From NCBI RefSeq assembly GCF_036370855.1, contig NC_088110.1:22501501-22565500 (forward strand): 64,000 nucleotides of DNA, given 5' to 3'. A program made the translations under genes and the position numbers. The notes beneath the pieces are model-generated. The model saw only the letters and a list, made by a program, of their open reading frames with translations. It was not told the origin of the DNA and made no database searches. This document shows, in pieces, positions 11,457 to 22,571 of the stretch; within the stretch, counting starts at the first letter, position 1, and every line of letters starts with the position of its first letter. The stretch comes from Dromaius novaehollandiae (taxonomy: Eukaryota > Chordata > Aves > Casuariiformes > Dromaiidae).

Positions 11457-12689
11457 GGGCGCGGAGCCAGCGCGACCCGAAACGGGACGGCCGGGGCGGA
11501 GGCTGGCGCGGGGCCGCGCGGCGGAGCGAGGGAGGGAGGAGGGGAAAGAAACGCTGCCCAAAGGAGGGGGGTGCAAGGGAGCCCCCGGCCACGGGTTTGC
11601 ACGTGCATCGGCTCCTCCGAGCGGCACCAGCCTCCTCGGGGCAGCAGCACGGGCGCTGGGGAGACGATTCGGGTGGCCAAGGCAGCAAGGGGGGAAAGCA
11701 GTGGGGTCGACGGCTCACATCACTGCATCCCACCAGGCTTGGAGAAACGATGCTACCGAGGGGGCAAAAGCCATGCCCCGAGGTTTTGCCCTTCTCCTCG
11801 GGGTGCTAACCAAAACGGGGAGCCGTCCCCCTGCGTGCAAGCAGCAGCACCTCCGGGAAGGTCGGAGGGGATGCCCACAAGCTCTTGTGCAACGCCCGAG
11901 CGTGCAGGTTCAGGGCCCTGTGGCTGTGCAATCGCACTAGGGTGCCCGAGGAGGGGCCCCGCGTGGCGGGCAGGCTCCGGCAGGGCGATGGCGCGAACTG
12001 CATGGTCAGAGGAACCGTGCAAGCTCCCGGGAGCAGCTTTGCAGCGCCCCAGGCACGCCGCAGGCAAGCATCGCCACCCCGTGCGCTCCGCACCGAGCGA
12101 TACAGGATCAGGCCTGCAGAGTGCCGTGGGGGGGACTGGCGGGGGAAGCACAGCCGGTGCAAATCCCATGCAGGGCCACGACAACACCGAAGCATCCTCA
12201 TGGAGCCGCGACATCCCCCCCAGCACCGCGGCACTGAGCGCAGCTTTGCTACGGCCGCGGTGAGGAGAAGCCAGACCCGGCGCCGAGCCCCGGCGCGAGC
12301 GGAGAGGGAGCAGGTTACGCCGCGCAATGCGGCGGGGTGGGGACCCAAAGCCCTTTCTGGAGGAGGAAAGGGCTGACAGGACCTGGCTGAGAAGCAGGAG
12401 AAAGGCCAGATTTCCTAGCCGCCGCGCAGATGTTCTGGACGGCAAACAGCAGAAGACAGCAGCGAATCCATCTCCCGCTCCAGAGACGCCGCAGCCAGGG
12501 CATCTGGAGTGTATCCGAAGGCAGCGAGGCGGTGTCCCCCCGGCCCCGCACCCTCGGCACCCCTGAGGCCGAAGGCGCTGCGAAGAGGAGGCACCGGCGG
12601 CAGCCCCCCCGCAGCCGGGCCCCCCCGGCGTTGACCTTGGCAAGTGTGCCTCCCAGCAAAACTGAAGGGCCTTGTCTTCCTCGCGTTTT

Positions 12690-12885
12690 CATGGCGGGAT
12701 AACTCAGGCTAGCTATTCCAGGGGGGGAGAAAAAGCAGCTGTTTTAACAGCGAAGACAGGCAGAGAGGGTGGGAGATGTACATATAATATATATTTTTTT
12801 CCTGGCCAGGCTAATAACTGAAATCACTAGCACTTGATCATCACATGATGAAAAGCCTCTCATCCACAACATGATGCAAGCAGAT
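12690..12885. promoter_or_regulatory. AT-rich candidate conserved non-coding element
   Basis: Unique sequence containing GCTGTTTTAACAGC (a perfect 14-bp palindrome), an ATATAATATATATTTTTTT tract and TGATCATCACATGATGA. It interrupts strongly GC-rich flanks and has no coding or repeat signature. Confidence 0.35.
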
Positions 12886-12942
12886 GGGATCTGATGGTGG
12901 CGATTTGCTGCCCGCCCCGCGCACGGCGCCGGAGACGCCGCA

Positions 12943-12982
12943 TGCAGCCGTCCACCCGTCCGTCCGTCCATCCATCCGCCCC
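12943..12982. repeat. (CCGT/CCAT)n tetranucleotide repeat
   Basis: About nine imperfect units of CCGTCCAC and CCGTCCGTCCATCCATCC, a simple low-complexity repeat. Confidence 0.85.
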
Positions 12983-15900
12983 GCCGTGGCCCCTTCCCAC
13001 CCCAAACTGCCAAACGAAAGGCCGGTGCCAAACCCGCCTCGGCTCCGGGGGGAGTGCAGGCTCCTGCGAGCAAGCCTGTTTGGGAGGGTGCTGCGGGAAC
13101 GCAGCCCGCAGACAGCTGGGCACTCTGCCCTCCGACACCGCGTGCCCCCGCGGCCTTAGCCCTGTCACTTATCCCCTCCGCGCACCCCGGGGCTCTGCGC
13201 AGGCTTGTTTGCACAACCTTGCTGCTAATGATGTGTTAAGTTACCCCAGCGCCCTCCCTGCGCCGACAGCGGCTGGAAACCTGCCACCGCGCTGCTCCCC
13301 CGGCCGCGCCGGCCCCCGGGCGCGATGCCGAGCAACCCCACGCAGCAGCAGCACCGCCACCGCGCCCCGCTCAGCTCCTTGCACGGGAAACGCTCCCCGC
13401 GCCGAGGGCTGCGGCCGTGCCGGGGGGCCCAGCACCGCTCACCCCGGGGCGGGCCGAGCCGAGCTGAGCGCCGGCTCCACCGCAGCCCCGAGGCCTCCGC
13501 GCGCCCGGAAGAGGCAGCGCCGGCCCAGACGGCGATTTCCTGAGTTTGTGCACGGCGTTTGAACAGGCGGCAGAGGCGGCTGATCCAGCAGCGCCCCGCC
13601 ACCCCCCGAGGCAGTGCCCCCGCCGGGAGGGAAGCGCGTGGGAAAGGCGCGGGCGGGCGCTCCCAAACCCCCCAGCTTTCACCCCGAAGCCCGCATGCAA
13701 GGCGCTCGGCAGGCTTTTGCACGCTGTTTGCCCCGAGTTGCACGGCGGAGGGGGAAGGTGGAGGTGCAGGGGGGCTGCCTGGCTCCAACGCCAAGAGCGG
13801 AGGGGAGATGCAGCCCCAGCTGCTGCGAGCTAAGAGCAAGGGGTCTCGGGGGCTCCCAGCATCGAGCTGGTCCCCAACCGAGCCAAGCAAGCCATGCACG
13901 GGGCCGCGCTGCAGCGAGCTGCCCGCTCGCAGCACGAGGTGCAGGATGGCAGCCGGACCCCCGGCACCCCATGGAGCAAAGCCGGGTTTTGCAGCTGAAG
14001 CCCAGGGCCGAGTCACCCTGCAGCCGCAGCTCTGCGAGGTCTCCGCAGCATCGCCCACGGGGAACGGCCAGGCAGCGAGGAGCAGGTACCCGCTCACCCG
14101 GCGCCACCGAGCCCGCGGGCACCCAGAGGGGACGCGGCAGCCCCAGCGCTGCAGATGCACGCGCTCCTCGCTGCGTTGGCTGCCCCCGCGGTGCAAACTC
14201 CCGCCGTCACAGCAGCTCCCTGCCCGCGAGCAGGGACCCCGGGGCTGCAGGGCCGGGCCGGCGCGGCGCGCTAAATGAAAGCCATTCATCACGCGGACAC
14301 CGCCGCCGCGACACCCAAGCTGGGAGCCGGAGCCGGCCACCGCCGCCAAACCCGCCTTGACTCCCCTCCAGCTGGCACCGCTCCGGCCGCCCGGCGGCTC
14401 CCGGGCACGGCGGGGGCCACGGCTGCCCCCACGGACCCGCACCGGGGCACCCACCGCGGGGGAGCAGGGCTGCGCGGAGGCCGGGGCAGTTCAGACCCGC
14501 CGGCTGCACGGATAAACAGATGACTTCAGCCTCCCGAGATCCACTAAAGCCCGGCGGCACTTGCATTAACATGGGGGGGAGGGAAAAAAATGGGGGGAGA
14601 AATGGTGTTTTTGTGCCAGGCTGCACAACCGGCTGCCAGCATCCCCACCGTGCCCCAGCCCAGCTAGAGCATCTTCTCCCCGCATGGAAGCAGGAGCCTT
14701 CCCCTTCCTCCTGCTCCGCTACCGAAGATCCAGGGGGAGGGAAAGGGGGAAAAAAGCCATGCCGAGGCCACGCCAGCTGCACGAGGCTCTTTACGCAGCA
14801 ACGCCGCAGCACGGTTGCACGCGGCGGGGCGGCGCGGGAGGAGGACGAGGAGGAGGAGGACGGGCCGAGCCGCCCCGTGCAGGGCAGCAGCTGTTCGCCC
14901 GGCAGCGGGAGCAAGCGGCGACCTGCCTGCACAAGCGGGGCCGGGACGAACCGGGACCCCACGGCCCGATGGTATTTCGCATCCCGGCTTTGCAAGAGGC
15001 CGGGCGAGGAGCCCCCGGGGCTGCGGCGGTGCAGAAAGCCGTGCATGGCCAGCACCTGCCGAAACGCAGCGCCGGCGCGTCTCCCCTCCCCTGCAGCGAG
15101 ACGCCGGGCCGGCACGCTCGAGGCGCCGCCGCGGCCCGTCTCCGCAGGGGTGGCGGGGGGGGGGGGGGGACGGCGGAGCTGTCAGAGCCCTGGGCCGGGG
15201 CCCGGGAGGATGGTGCCGCTGGAAGGGCTCCCGCCTCCAGCTGTTCGCCGCGCAGGAAAGCCCGGCGCGGCTGGGAGCCTGCCACCGACGGCAGCGTGCC
15301 GAGCGCGGCCCCCCCGGCCGCGGCACAAAGAGGTCCTGTCCCCGGGCCAGGCCGGCGGTGGCACCGACCCCCCCGGCTGCCCCATCAACATGGGGTCTGT
15401 CCCTATGGCACCCCGGGCGGGGGGCTCGGAGGTCTCCTGTGCACCCCCACACACGGGCACCGGCGCCGCCGGGAGCCAGGGCAACAGCTGGCCAGATGCT
15501 GCACAGCAGCACGGCCGCAGCGGGGAGCCGCTTGGCTGCCAACACCTGGCAGCCATCCCTCTCCTCCCGGGGACGGCGCGGGGACCCGCGGCGCTGGCGG
15601 AGCGGGGACGCCGCGTGTCTGCCGCGGCAGATGGGGAAGGCGCCGGCGGGGAGGAAACCAGGCTCCCCCGCGGAGGGGACGTGCCGGCCCCGGGACACCG
15701 AGGCATCCGGCCCCCGCAAAACCAGGCGCTTCGGGAAAGGCGGACGAGCGCAGGGAAGCGCCCACGCCGTGCACGCCGCGCTCCCCGCAGGCGCCTCCAC
15801 CGTCCCCGCTGTGCCCCAACCGGCTATTAAAAAAGCCACAAAGTGCTGCTGTAAGCCGGGGGAGAGGGCAGGAGGCACCGCCGGCGAGCAGCAAACACCG

Positions 15901-16795
15901 GCGCGCTCCCGGCAAAGGGGCTGCGGCCACGCTCAGGATGCTGCAGAAACCCCACGGGTCCCCGAAAGCTGCTCGGGAGGAGGAGATGGCTCCTTGGCCC
16001 CAGATGGGTCCAGCAGCGTAACCCCGGCCCAGACCCCAAGGACGACAACGGCACTGGTGTCCGGTTTCCTTTCCACCACGACTCCGAGCCAAGTGGTGCT
16101 GCTGGCTGCCCCGGTGCGGGCAGGGAGCAGCGAACGCGGGATGAGCCGAGCATGTGCTCGCCAGGCTCCCGGGCCCCAGCCGGGCTGCAGCCCCGCGGCC
16201 CAGGAAGGGCACCCACAGCGGGGATGAGCCCCACCTGGAAAAAGCCAATTATCTGGATGAAACATCTGTGCCTTCCCAACAGCCAGGGCTGCCCATCCTT
16301 CGCCCCATCTCCCATGGAGTTACGGAGAGGGAGGCTGCTCCAAGATGCTCCAAGGGTTGCAAAAGCATCTTCCCCGCAGCGCCCGCGGGGAAGCAGCACC
16401 GAGCTCCCGCCCGGAGCGGCAGGCAGGGTTTCCTCGGCAGCACGCGCTCGGGGCCGACCTCCCTGGCAGGTGCCGCAGCGCCGGGGTCGCGAGCCTTGGC
16501 GCTCCGCTCTGGGGACGGGGGGGGGACACGGGGGGGGGACGGCAGCCAGCTGGTGTGCCGCGCGGCCAGCATGAGGTCTGCAGCGCGGCAGCCCTGGCAT
16601 TTCGGACAGCTGGGACAGCAAGGTCAGGCGAGCCAAAGCAAAACGCCCCTTCGCTCCCCCCCGCCGCGGCACACAAGGACGAGCCCCCCCCCGGGCCCAG
16701 ACCCTGGCACGACGCGGGGACGGGGCCGCTCGGGGGGGTCCCGCTACGCACGCCCCGCTGGATGCCCGGGGACAAGCACCGTGACCTCACCGGCA

Positions 16796-17260
16796 GGAAA
16801 AAGCCGGAGGCACATTTTCCTAGTGTTGTTTCTTTGTTTGCCATCTGGGAACACGATCCAGCGGGAGGCTGTGCCCCGAGACATGAAGTCATATCATGAT
16901 TATATTGCCACCTCCGAGCGGGAATTGAGATCTCATCTGAAAATGCCAGACGCGGTCATTTTTAGCCACGGCAGGCTTCATCTCCCAGAGCGGCCACGCA
17001 CCCGGCGCGGAAAAAAGCTCCTTTACCGAAACGCAGCACAAGCCTCACTAAACACTTCTTTACACACACATTTGCTGCAAACAAGGCAAGTTTAACCTAG
17101 TAAAGTTGGCTTAAAATACCTCGGCCTGATTTTGCTCGTGTCTGCTAGAATTAGCGATTGCAACAGTCAAGTCAGTCACATTCAGATGTTTCTATTTGCA
17201 CAAAAATAACGAAAGACAACTCAAGCCAAAAGCCTAAGAACTGAGACGCCTTAGAGCCCT
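16796..17260. promoter_or_regulatory. Long AT-richer block, strongest CNE candidate in the intron
   Basis: About 460 bp of balanced-composition unique sequence. It includes TTGTTTCTTTGTTTGCC, ATGAAGTCATATCATGATTA (16883-16902), GAGATCTCATCTGAAAATGC and ACACACATTTGCTGCAAAC. Base composition changes abruptly at both ends and no frame looks coding. The length and character match developmental enhancers. Confidence 0.42.
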
Positions 17261-17406
17261 AAGCGAGGAGGTCCATCCAGGCTTGACCCTCCGCTTCCTG
17301 GGCCACCGGGTTTGCTTTCACACCATCCACATCTTTCTGCTGCTGCTCAGATTCGGCAGGACAAGGCTGAGTTGAAAACAGGAAAACTGATATTTTGCCC
17401 AAAATC

Positions 17407-17444
17407 TTTTTTATATATAAATATAATGTAATATATATATAAAA
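17407..17444. repeat. AT-rich (TA)n tract
   Basis: TTTTTTATATATAAATATAA then ATATATATATAAAACC: an AT-only low-complexity tract of about 38 bp. Confidence 0.85.
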
Positions 17445-20138
17445 CCCCATACCACCAGCTGTAAGGTTAGCTTAGCATGTCATTTGGAGTTCGCGGCCTG
17501 AAAGCAAGGAGCCAAATCCCCGCTTGGGTAACGATGCTGCTGCCGAGCAGTAAATGCAGCCCAGCTTCTCCCCGCGCAGGGGAGCGGGGACCTCTGGACT
17601 CGGCACCGCAGGGCCATCGCTGTTAGAGGACGCTCCAGAAGCCACCGCGTGCACAGCCCTCGGTGCCTCCTCTTCCTCGGTCAGGTGTTTTCCCCCTGTT
17701 TCAAGCCTAGCACAGAGCCACGCACAAAGCAGCGGGTATCGGGTGCTCAGCGCCGCTGCGTCGAGCGGAGCGGCTCCCGGATTTACACCACTGTGGAGCC
17801 CCAGGCAGGTACAGCCCCCACGCAACGAGAACCATGTGTTTGCCACAAAGCGCTAACGCGACACACAAAACTAATTGCTTTCAGACCGAGAAGGGAAAAG
17901 CCTCCGCTTCGATTGGCCTCAACACTTGGAGCAACAAGCTCAGGTTTTAGCCCAGCTCTGAACCCTCCTCCTCCTCGAGCAGATGGACCTCTCCTCCAGA
18001 GGACACCTGCACGCACCATTAGCTGGAGGAGACAAGCACCTCTGCTGCTCACCGCCGAGAAACCCGGCCCAGGGCGAGGACAGATCAGGCAGCAAAGCGT
18101 GCAGCGAGCTCTGGGCGCTCCCGAGGACAGAGGTGGCCAGGTGCAAATTCAGTGAGCTGCTGAGCAGCAGCTGAAGGCAGCAGGAACAGCTTGACTCGAG
18201 GCACAGCAGGATTTTAGGGCTGTCCAGAAATTCGAACATACTTGCAGAAAGGTTGCATAAGAAAAAAAAAAAACGCAGATGCCCCTTAGGGGTACGCAAC
18301 TGCAGCGAGAGGGTGGCAATCAAACACGGGAAAACAGGGAAAGCCATGGGAGGATTTTTCCTGTTCAAACCTTGGCACAGAGAAAGGATTTGAGCAACCA
18401 CAGAAAACTCAAGACAAATCGAGCACAAGCATCCCCTTGACCCGCGAGTGCAAGTACACGGGTGACGCAGCATGCTGGCGGTGCAGTCACCTAGATAGGG
18501 GAAGGAAGACGTGAATCTACGATTTTAGAGCCCTCTTTAGCAAAAGCGACCGGGTCGGGAAGCCTGTCAGCACCACTTCTGGGCATCACTCAGCCTAAAG
18601 AGAGGAAAATCCGTGCGCTTTTTTGGGCAGAGAGGGAATCGCGCCGTGCTGGTGCTCAGCGGGGAGGAGCGGGCAGGCTGCGCCCGGGATTTCTGCAAGG
18701 CTGCAGCATCCGCTGCGATGGGCGGGCAGGCGCGGCAAAGGGACCAGAGCTGCTGCGGTCAGCGACAAAGCGGAGAACAATTGATCCCGCCGCCAACGCA
18801 AGCGAGCCAAAATTTTCCCCCCGTGCATAGCTCCCCTCCCTCTGCCGGCGGGCCCGGGGGCCAGAGCCCTGCTCTCCGGATGGAGGGCCGCTGCATGCAG
18901 CCGGCTGCTCCGGAGGAAGACGCACCCTCGCCTGGGTTTTAAAACCTGGATCCAGACACGCCCCAAGTCTCACACGCGCGGGCTTGCCCCCCTCCCGCCG
19001 CGTCCGAGGCGTTTACAGCCCGTGCCTGCTCCCTCCTTTGATGCGGCCCCGGCCGCCAGCTCCGCGACCCTCACCAGAACAGCAATCAGGGACACGAACC
19101 GCGGTTTTACGGCACATTATGATTTTTCCCCACGCTGCACCTGTCTCTAACCCCGCACTGCGCTGGGGCTGTAACTACCTCTCTCCATTTCAGAGGCCAA
19201 CAACCCCGTCACCTCTCCCCTCCCAGATAGGTCCCTCCGGTTTACAAACGCTAAGTGCCCTTTTCTCGCAGGCGCTTTGATGGACGCGTTTTATGGCTTC
19301 TTCAGTGCAATCGCCCTCAACACCTGCTCAGCGTGGGGCTCGCTGCCTCCGGCCCCAGCACCCGGGGGAGCAGGTCAGGACGTGGCACAAACCAAGGACA
19401 ACGTTCTCCATCCTTCCCGTGCCCCCCAGACCCTGCTGTTGCCCTGCTTTTCCCTGGGGATAATTCACAGCAGCACGTGTCCATGCTCCCGGTAGCTCTC
19501 CTCGACCTGCAGGTCTCCTGTCCAGACCGCGCAACCTCGCTTTTCCCTGCCTCTGTTTTCCGCAAGAAAACCTGGCAGTGCGCAGGGAGGGACGAGGCAC
19601 GCAGCACACGGACGAGGCCCCGGAGGACCTGGCTGCCTCTCTGCAGGGCGCACCGACCTCCCCGTCTGCTAGCAAAAGAGATAAAACCTAAACTCACCCC
19701 CGCAAGCCCACGACGGCTGGATTTCTGCAGGCAGCCTGCAGCAGCTCCTCACCCAGGCGGCCAGGGTGGTGCCCGCCGGTGCCCCTGCCCACCGCGTGCC
19801 GGTGAGGAGCATGGAAACCGCGCCAGCTCACCTGGAAGACCCTCCCACGCTGGCCGGGACCGCGGGCAGCCAAGCACACCTCTGCAGAGCACCGCACAGC
19901 CTCCCTGCTCCTCGACACCCAAACCAGCAACGGAGCCACCACCGCACCTAAAAGCACCTGAGCCTCACCCAAGCTAACGAGCTGCAGGGGTTGCTTCCCC
20001 CTCGTTAGCTGCTCAGAGCTGCTCTATGAAGACCTGAGCTCCATCCTGCTGTCGCCAGGCTGAAGGGAAGGTGGTGTGGTTGCTTTTGGTGCGCTTGCAC
20101 CCTCAACTTTGAGCCCCCTGGGTTTGGCTCAGCCGCAG

Positions 20139-20163
20139 CGGCACGGCACGGCACGGCACGGCG
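20139..20163. repeat. (CGGCA)n pentanucleotide repeat
   Basis: Five tandem CGGCA units, a short GC-rich microsatellite. Confidence 0.9.
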
Positions 20164-22565
20164 CTCCTCCGCGCGCAAGGGTTTGTCCTCCCCGGGCGTG
20201 TGAAAGGCAGATGCGTGTTCAAACACAGGGCTGCAGAGCTGCACGGAGGACGGGGCGATGGCGTTAACCCCTTGGGGCACGGCAGGCTCGTCCCTCCTGC
20301 CCGATCCCGTTTTAAGGGGGACGGGGGCAGAGCAGAAGCGTGCGAGGCTTCGTGCCGAGGGTTCGAGGCTTGTCCGGGTGGTTTCCAGCAGCTGGTGCCT
20401 GAAGGAGAGCGCAGCTGAGGTCTCTGGTTAGTTAGATCAGCCAAACGCCCTACCAACTCATTAAGCCATGTTTTAAATAAACCTGACATTGTGGAGGTCT
20501 CAGCTGGATGGGAAGCGCTTAAGGACAGGGGAAGGACGAGGCAAGAGGACCTTCTGGCCTGCAAGAGAGTCACCACCAGGATACAGGAGGCAAGACGAAG
20601 CGGTCCCTGGACCGGCTGTGCCTGCTCCGCTCCGCGATGGCTCCTGCCCCCAGCGCCCATTGCAGCAGCCCCTTAATCTGCTCATTAGCAAACGTGGGAA
20701 CGGGAGCGAGGAGCTCGATAGGGTGGATTGGAGGCAGGGCTGCGGGTGGGAGCCCCAGGGGACGCTTCTCCGGGGGCATCGCGGGGGTCCCGAACGCCTG
20801 AGGGACGCGTGGCTCCAGGACGGGTACCGACGCCGCAGGACGCACACCCGAGCATCCGCCGCCCGCGCGGTGACGGGCGCGCTCGGAAATAGTCCGCCTG
20901 TCAGTAAAACACCCCAGCAGCACCTGTTCCCCGGCCACCACCCCGAGCTACCCCGCGGCCTGGGGACGCGGCCAAGGGCAGAGGCGCGACGGGGGCCGAG
21001 CTGCGACCCTGCAACCTGCGCAAGCCCCGGCGGCCGCGAGGACGGAGCCCGCGAGCGACCGGCTGTGCCCGAGCTCCGGCTCCGTCCTGGCGCCCCGCGG
21101 CCAGCACCGTGCGTCCGTCTGCCTGGCACAGCTCCGGTTCGGCGAGCCGGAAAGCGAGGCTGGACGTCGAGCCCGAAGCTAGCGTGGCAGCCAGAAAACT
21201 GTACTGTGAGCAGGCAGGAGGGAGGAAGGGGAGCGAGAAGGAGCGGCAGCCTCAGGAAAGCTGCTTCCAAAGAAACGCCAGCGCTTGGGAGAGCCACCGG
21301 GTTCTGCTACCAACAGAGTCGAGAGACTTTGAGGGCAAACTGAGGGATTTGGGATGCCGGTATTCCGCGGAGCCCAGCCCGGGGCCTGGTTTGCAGACGC
21401 GGAGCATCTGCCCTCCGAGAGCTGCACTGCTGCCGGTGGGAAACGTGGGGACAAAAGCAGTAATTTCCCCATTTCATAAGAAAGACAAACTTGCTGCGAG
21501 TAAATCTGCTTTGCTCTTCTGTGCTACTTTCCCCGTAACCACCTCGAAGCCTGCCGGGTAACCCGGCCCCAGGACACGCGGGAAAGAATAAGCCGTAACG
21601 TAAATCAGAAGTGACCGGGAAATGCTGAACTGAGGCCACTAATTCTGAACAAGACCATCCACACAGAGCTAAACGAAATGAAACCTTTAAAACTTTTGTC
21701 CTCTTTAAATTCTGCTTTTTTGAACACACAGATTGACTTGAAGGAGGCAGAAGGAATTCCCCTCTCCTCAGGGGTGACACAGAGCAGTCGAGAGCTGCGT
21801 CTCTGGTCCCCAGCCCTGCACGCAGAGGACGCGTCTCGCCACCGACGTGTCGGACGAGCGGCCAGGCTCGGAGGCGCCGCGGGAGGCTGCCCGGCTCCCC
21901 TCCCGCAGCCGCGCAAGGGCAGGACGAGCGGCTCGCTCCAGCAACGCCCAGCCCGGGAGCCCCCACACCAGCTTCCCAGCCGCAGGAAGGACTCGAGTTT
22001 CTCCTAAAGGAAACCGCCTCGCTGGGGCGCCTTATAAAACCAAAGATAACTCGGGAACTTTCCTCTGCGGCGGAGGCTCCGCGCGCCTTCGGCTGGAGGA
22101 ATTTCCCGAGGATCCCGCCTGCCGCGGGCGGGCCGGCCGGCCGGCGCTGCTGGCAGGGCACAGGCAGCCTGTCAGACTTCCCTCTGCTCTGGCAACTATT
22201 CTTATCCGCGACTGAGAGAGGTACAAGATCAGGATTTCCCATTCTGGCCACCTCGAATCACAAACAACCCCACCTCCTTTGCCCAGGGCTCCCAAAGAGC
22301 AGGCGCCAGCAATACAGATACATGTTTTTGCAACAGGACAGATCTTGGATCTCTTGAGCCTCTTGGAAGGATTTCTCTCCACTCCTCGGTTTGATGGCTC
22401 CAGAAGTTCATTCCTAAAAGCACCCCATTTATTAACATTCGCCCCCAGGGATCAGACCCAAAAGATGAGCATCCATCTGTAGCACCGCTCTAAATCGTAC
22501 CCAGTGCCAAAACCGTCCCGTCCCGGCAGCGGCGGGAGGAGAGGGAAGGGGCCCGGGCCAAACGC

Positions 22566-22571
22566 CTTACC
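22566..22571 (-). other. GSE1: Splice donor of the Cys-module exon
   Basis: Reading the minus strand, ...CTCCCCAAG|GTAAGGCG is a near-consensus donor, with the last exon base at 22571. It falls after a complete Lys codon (phase 0). The open frame runs on for only a few tens of codons into the intron. This donor is what shows that the exon belongs to a multi-exon gene. Confidence 0.85.

Larger units (their letters stand above)
1..22565 (-). other. Probable GSE1 first intron, no coding exon recognised
   Basis: This stretch lies downstream of the splice donor on the minus strand and holds no recognisable exon of GSE1 or any other gene. It is mostly GC-rich DNA with many runs of G or C, in which all six frames stay open by chance. 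The supported contents are listed separately: a minisatellite, triplet and homopolymer repeats, AT-rich islands with homeodomain-type sites, and one CTCF-like motif. The human GSE1 locus also has a very long 5' intron, which agrees with the absence of further exons here. Confidence 0.6.

Noticed and set aside
20335-20380. GGGTTCGAGGCTTG resembling a tRNA T-loop (B box)
   Set aside because: No matching A box, acceptor stem or anticodon arm at the right distance.
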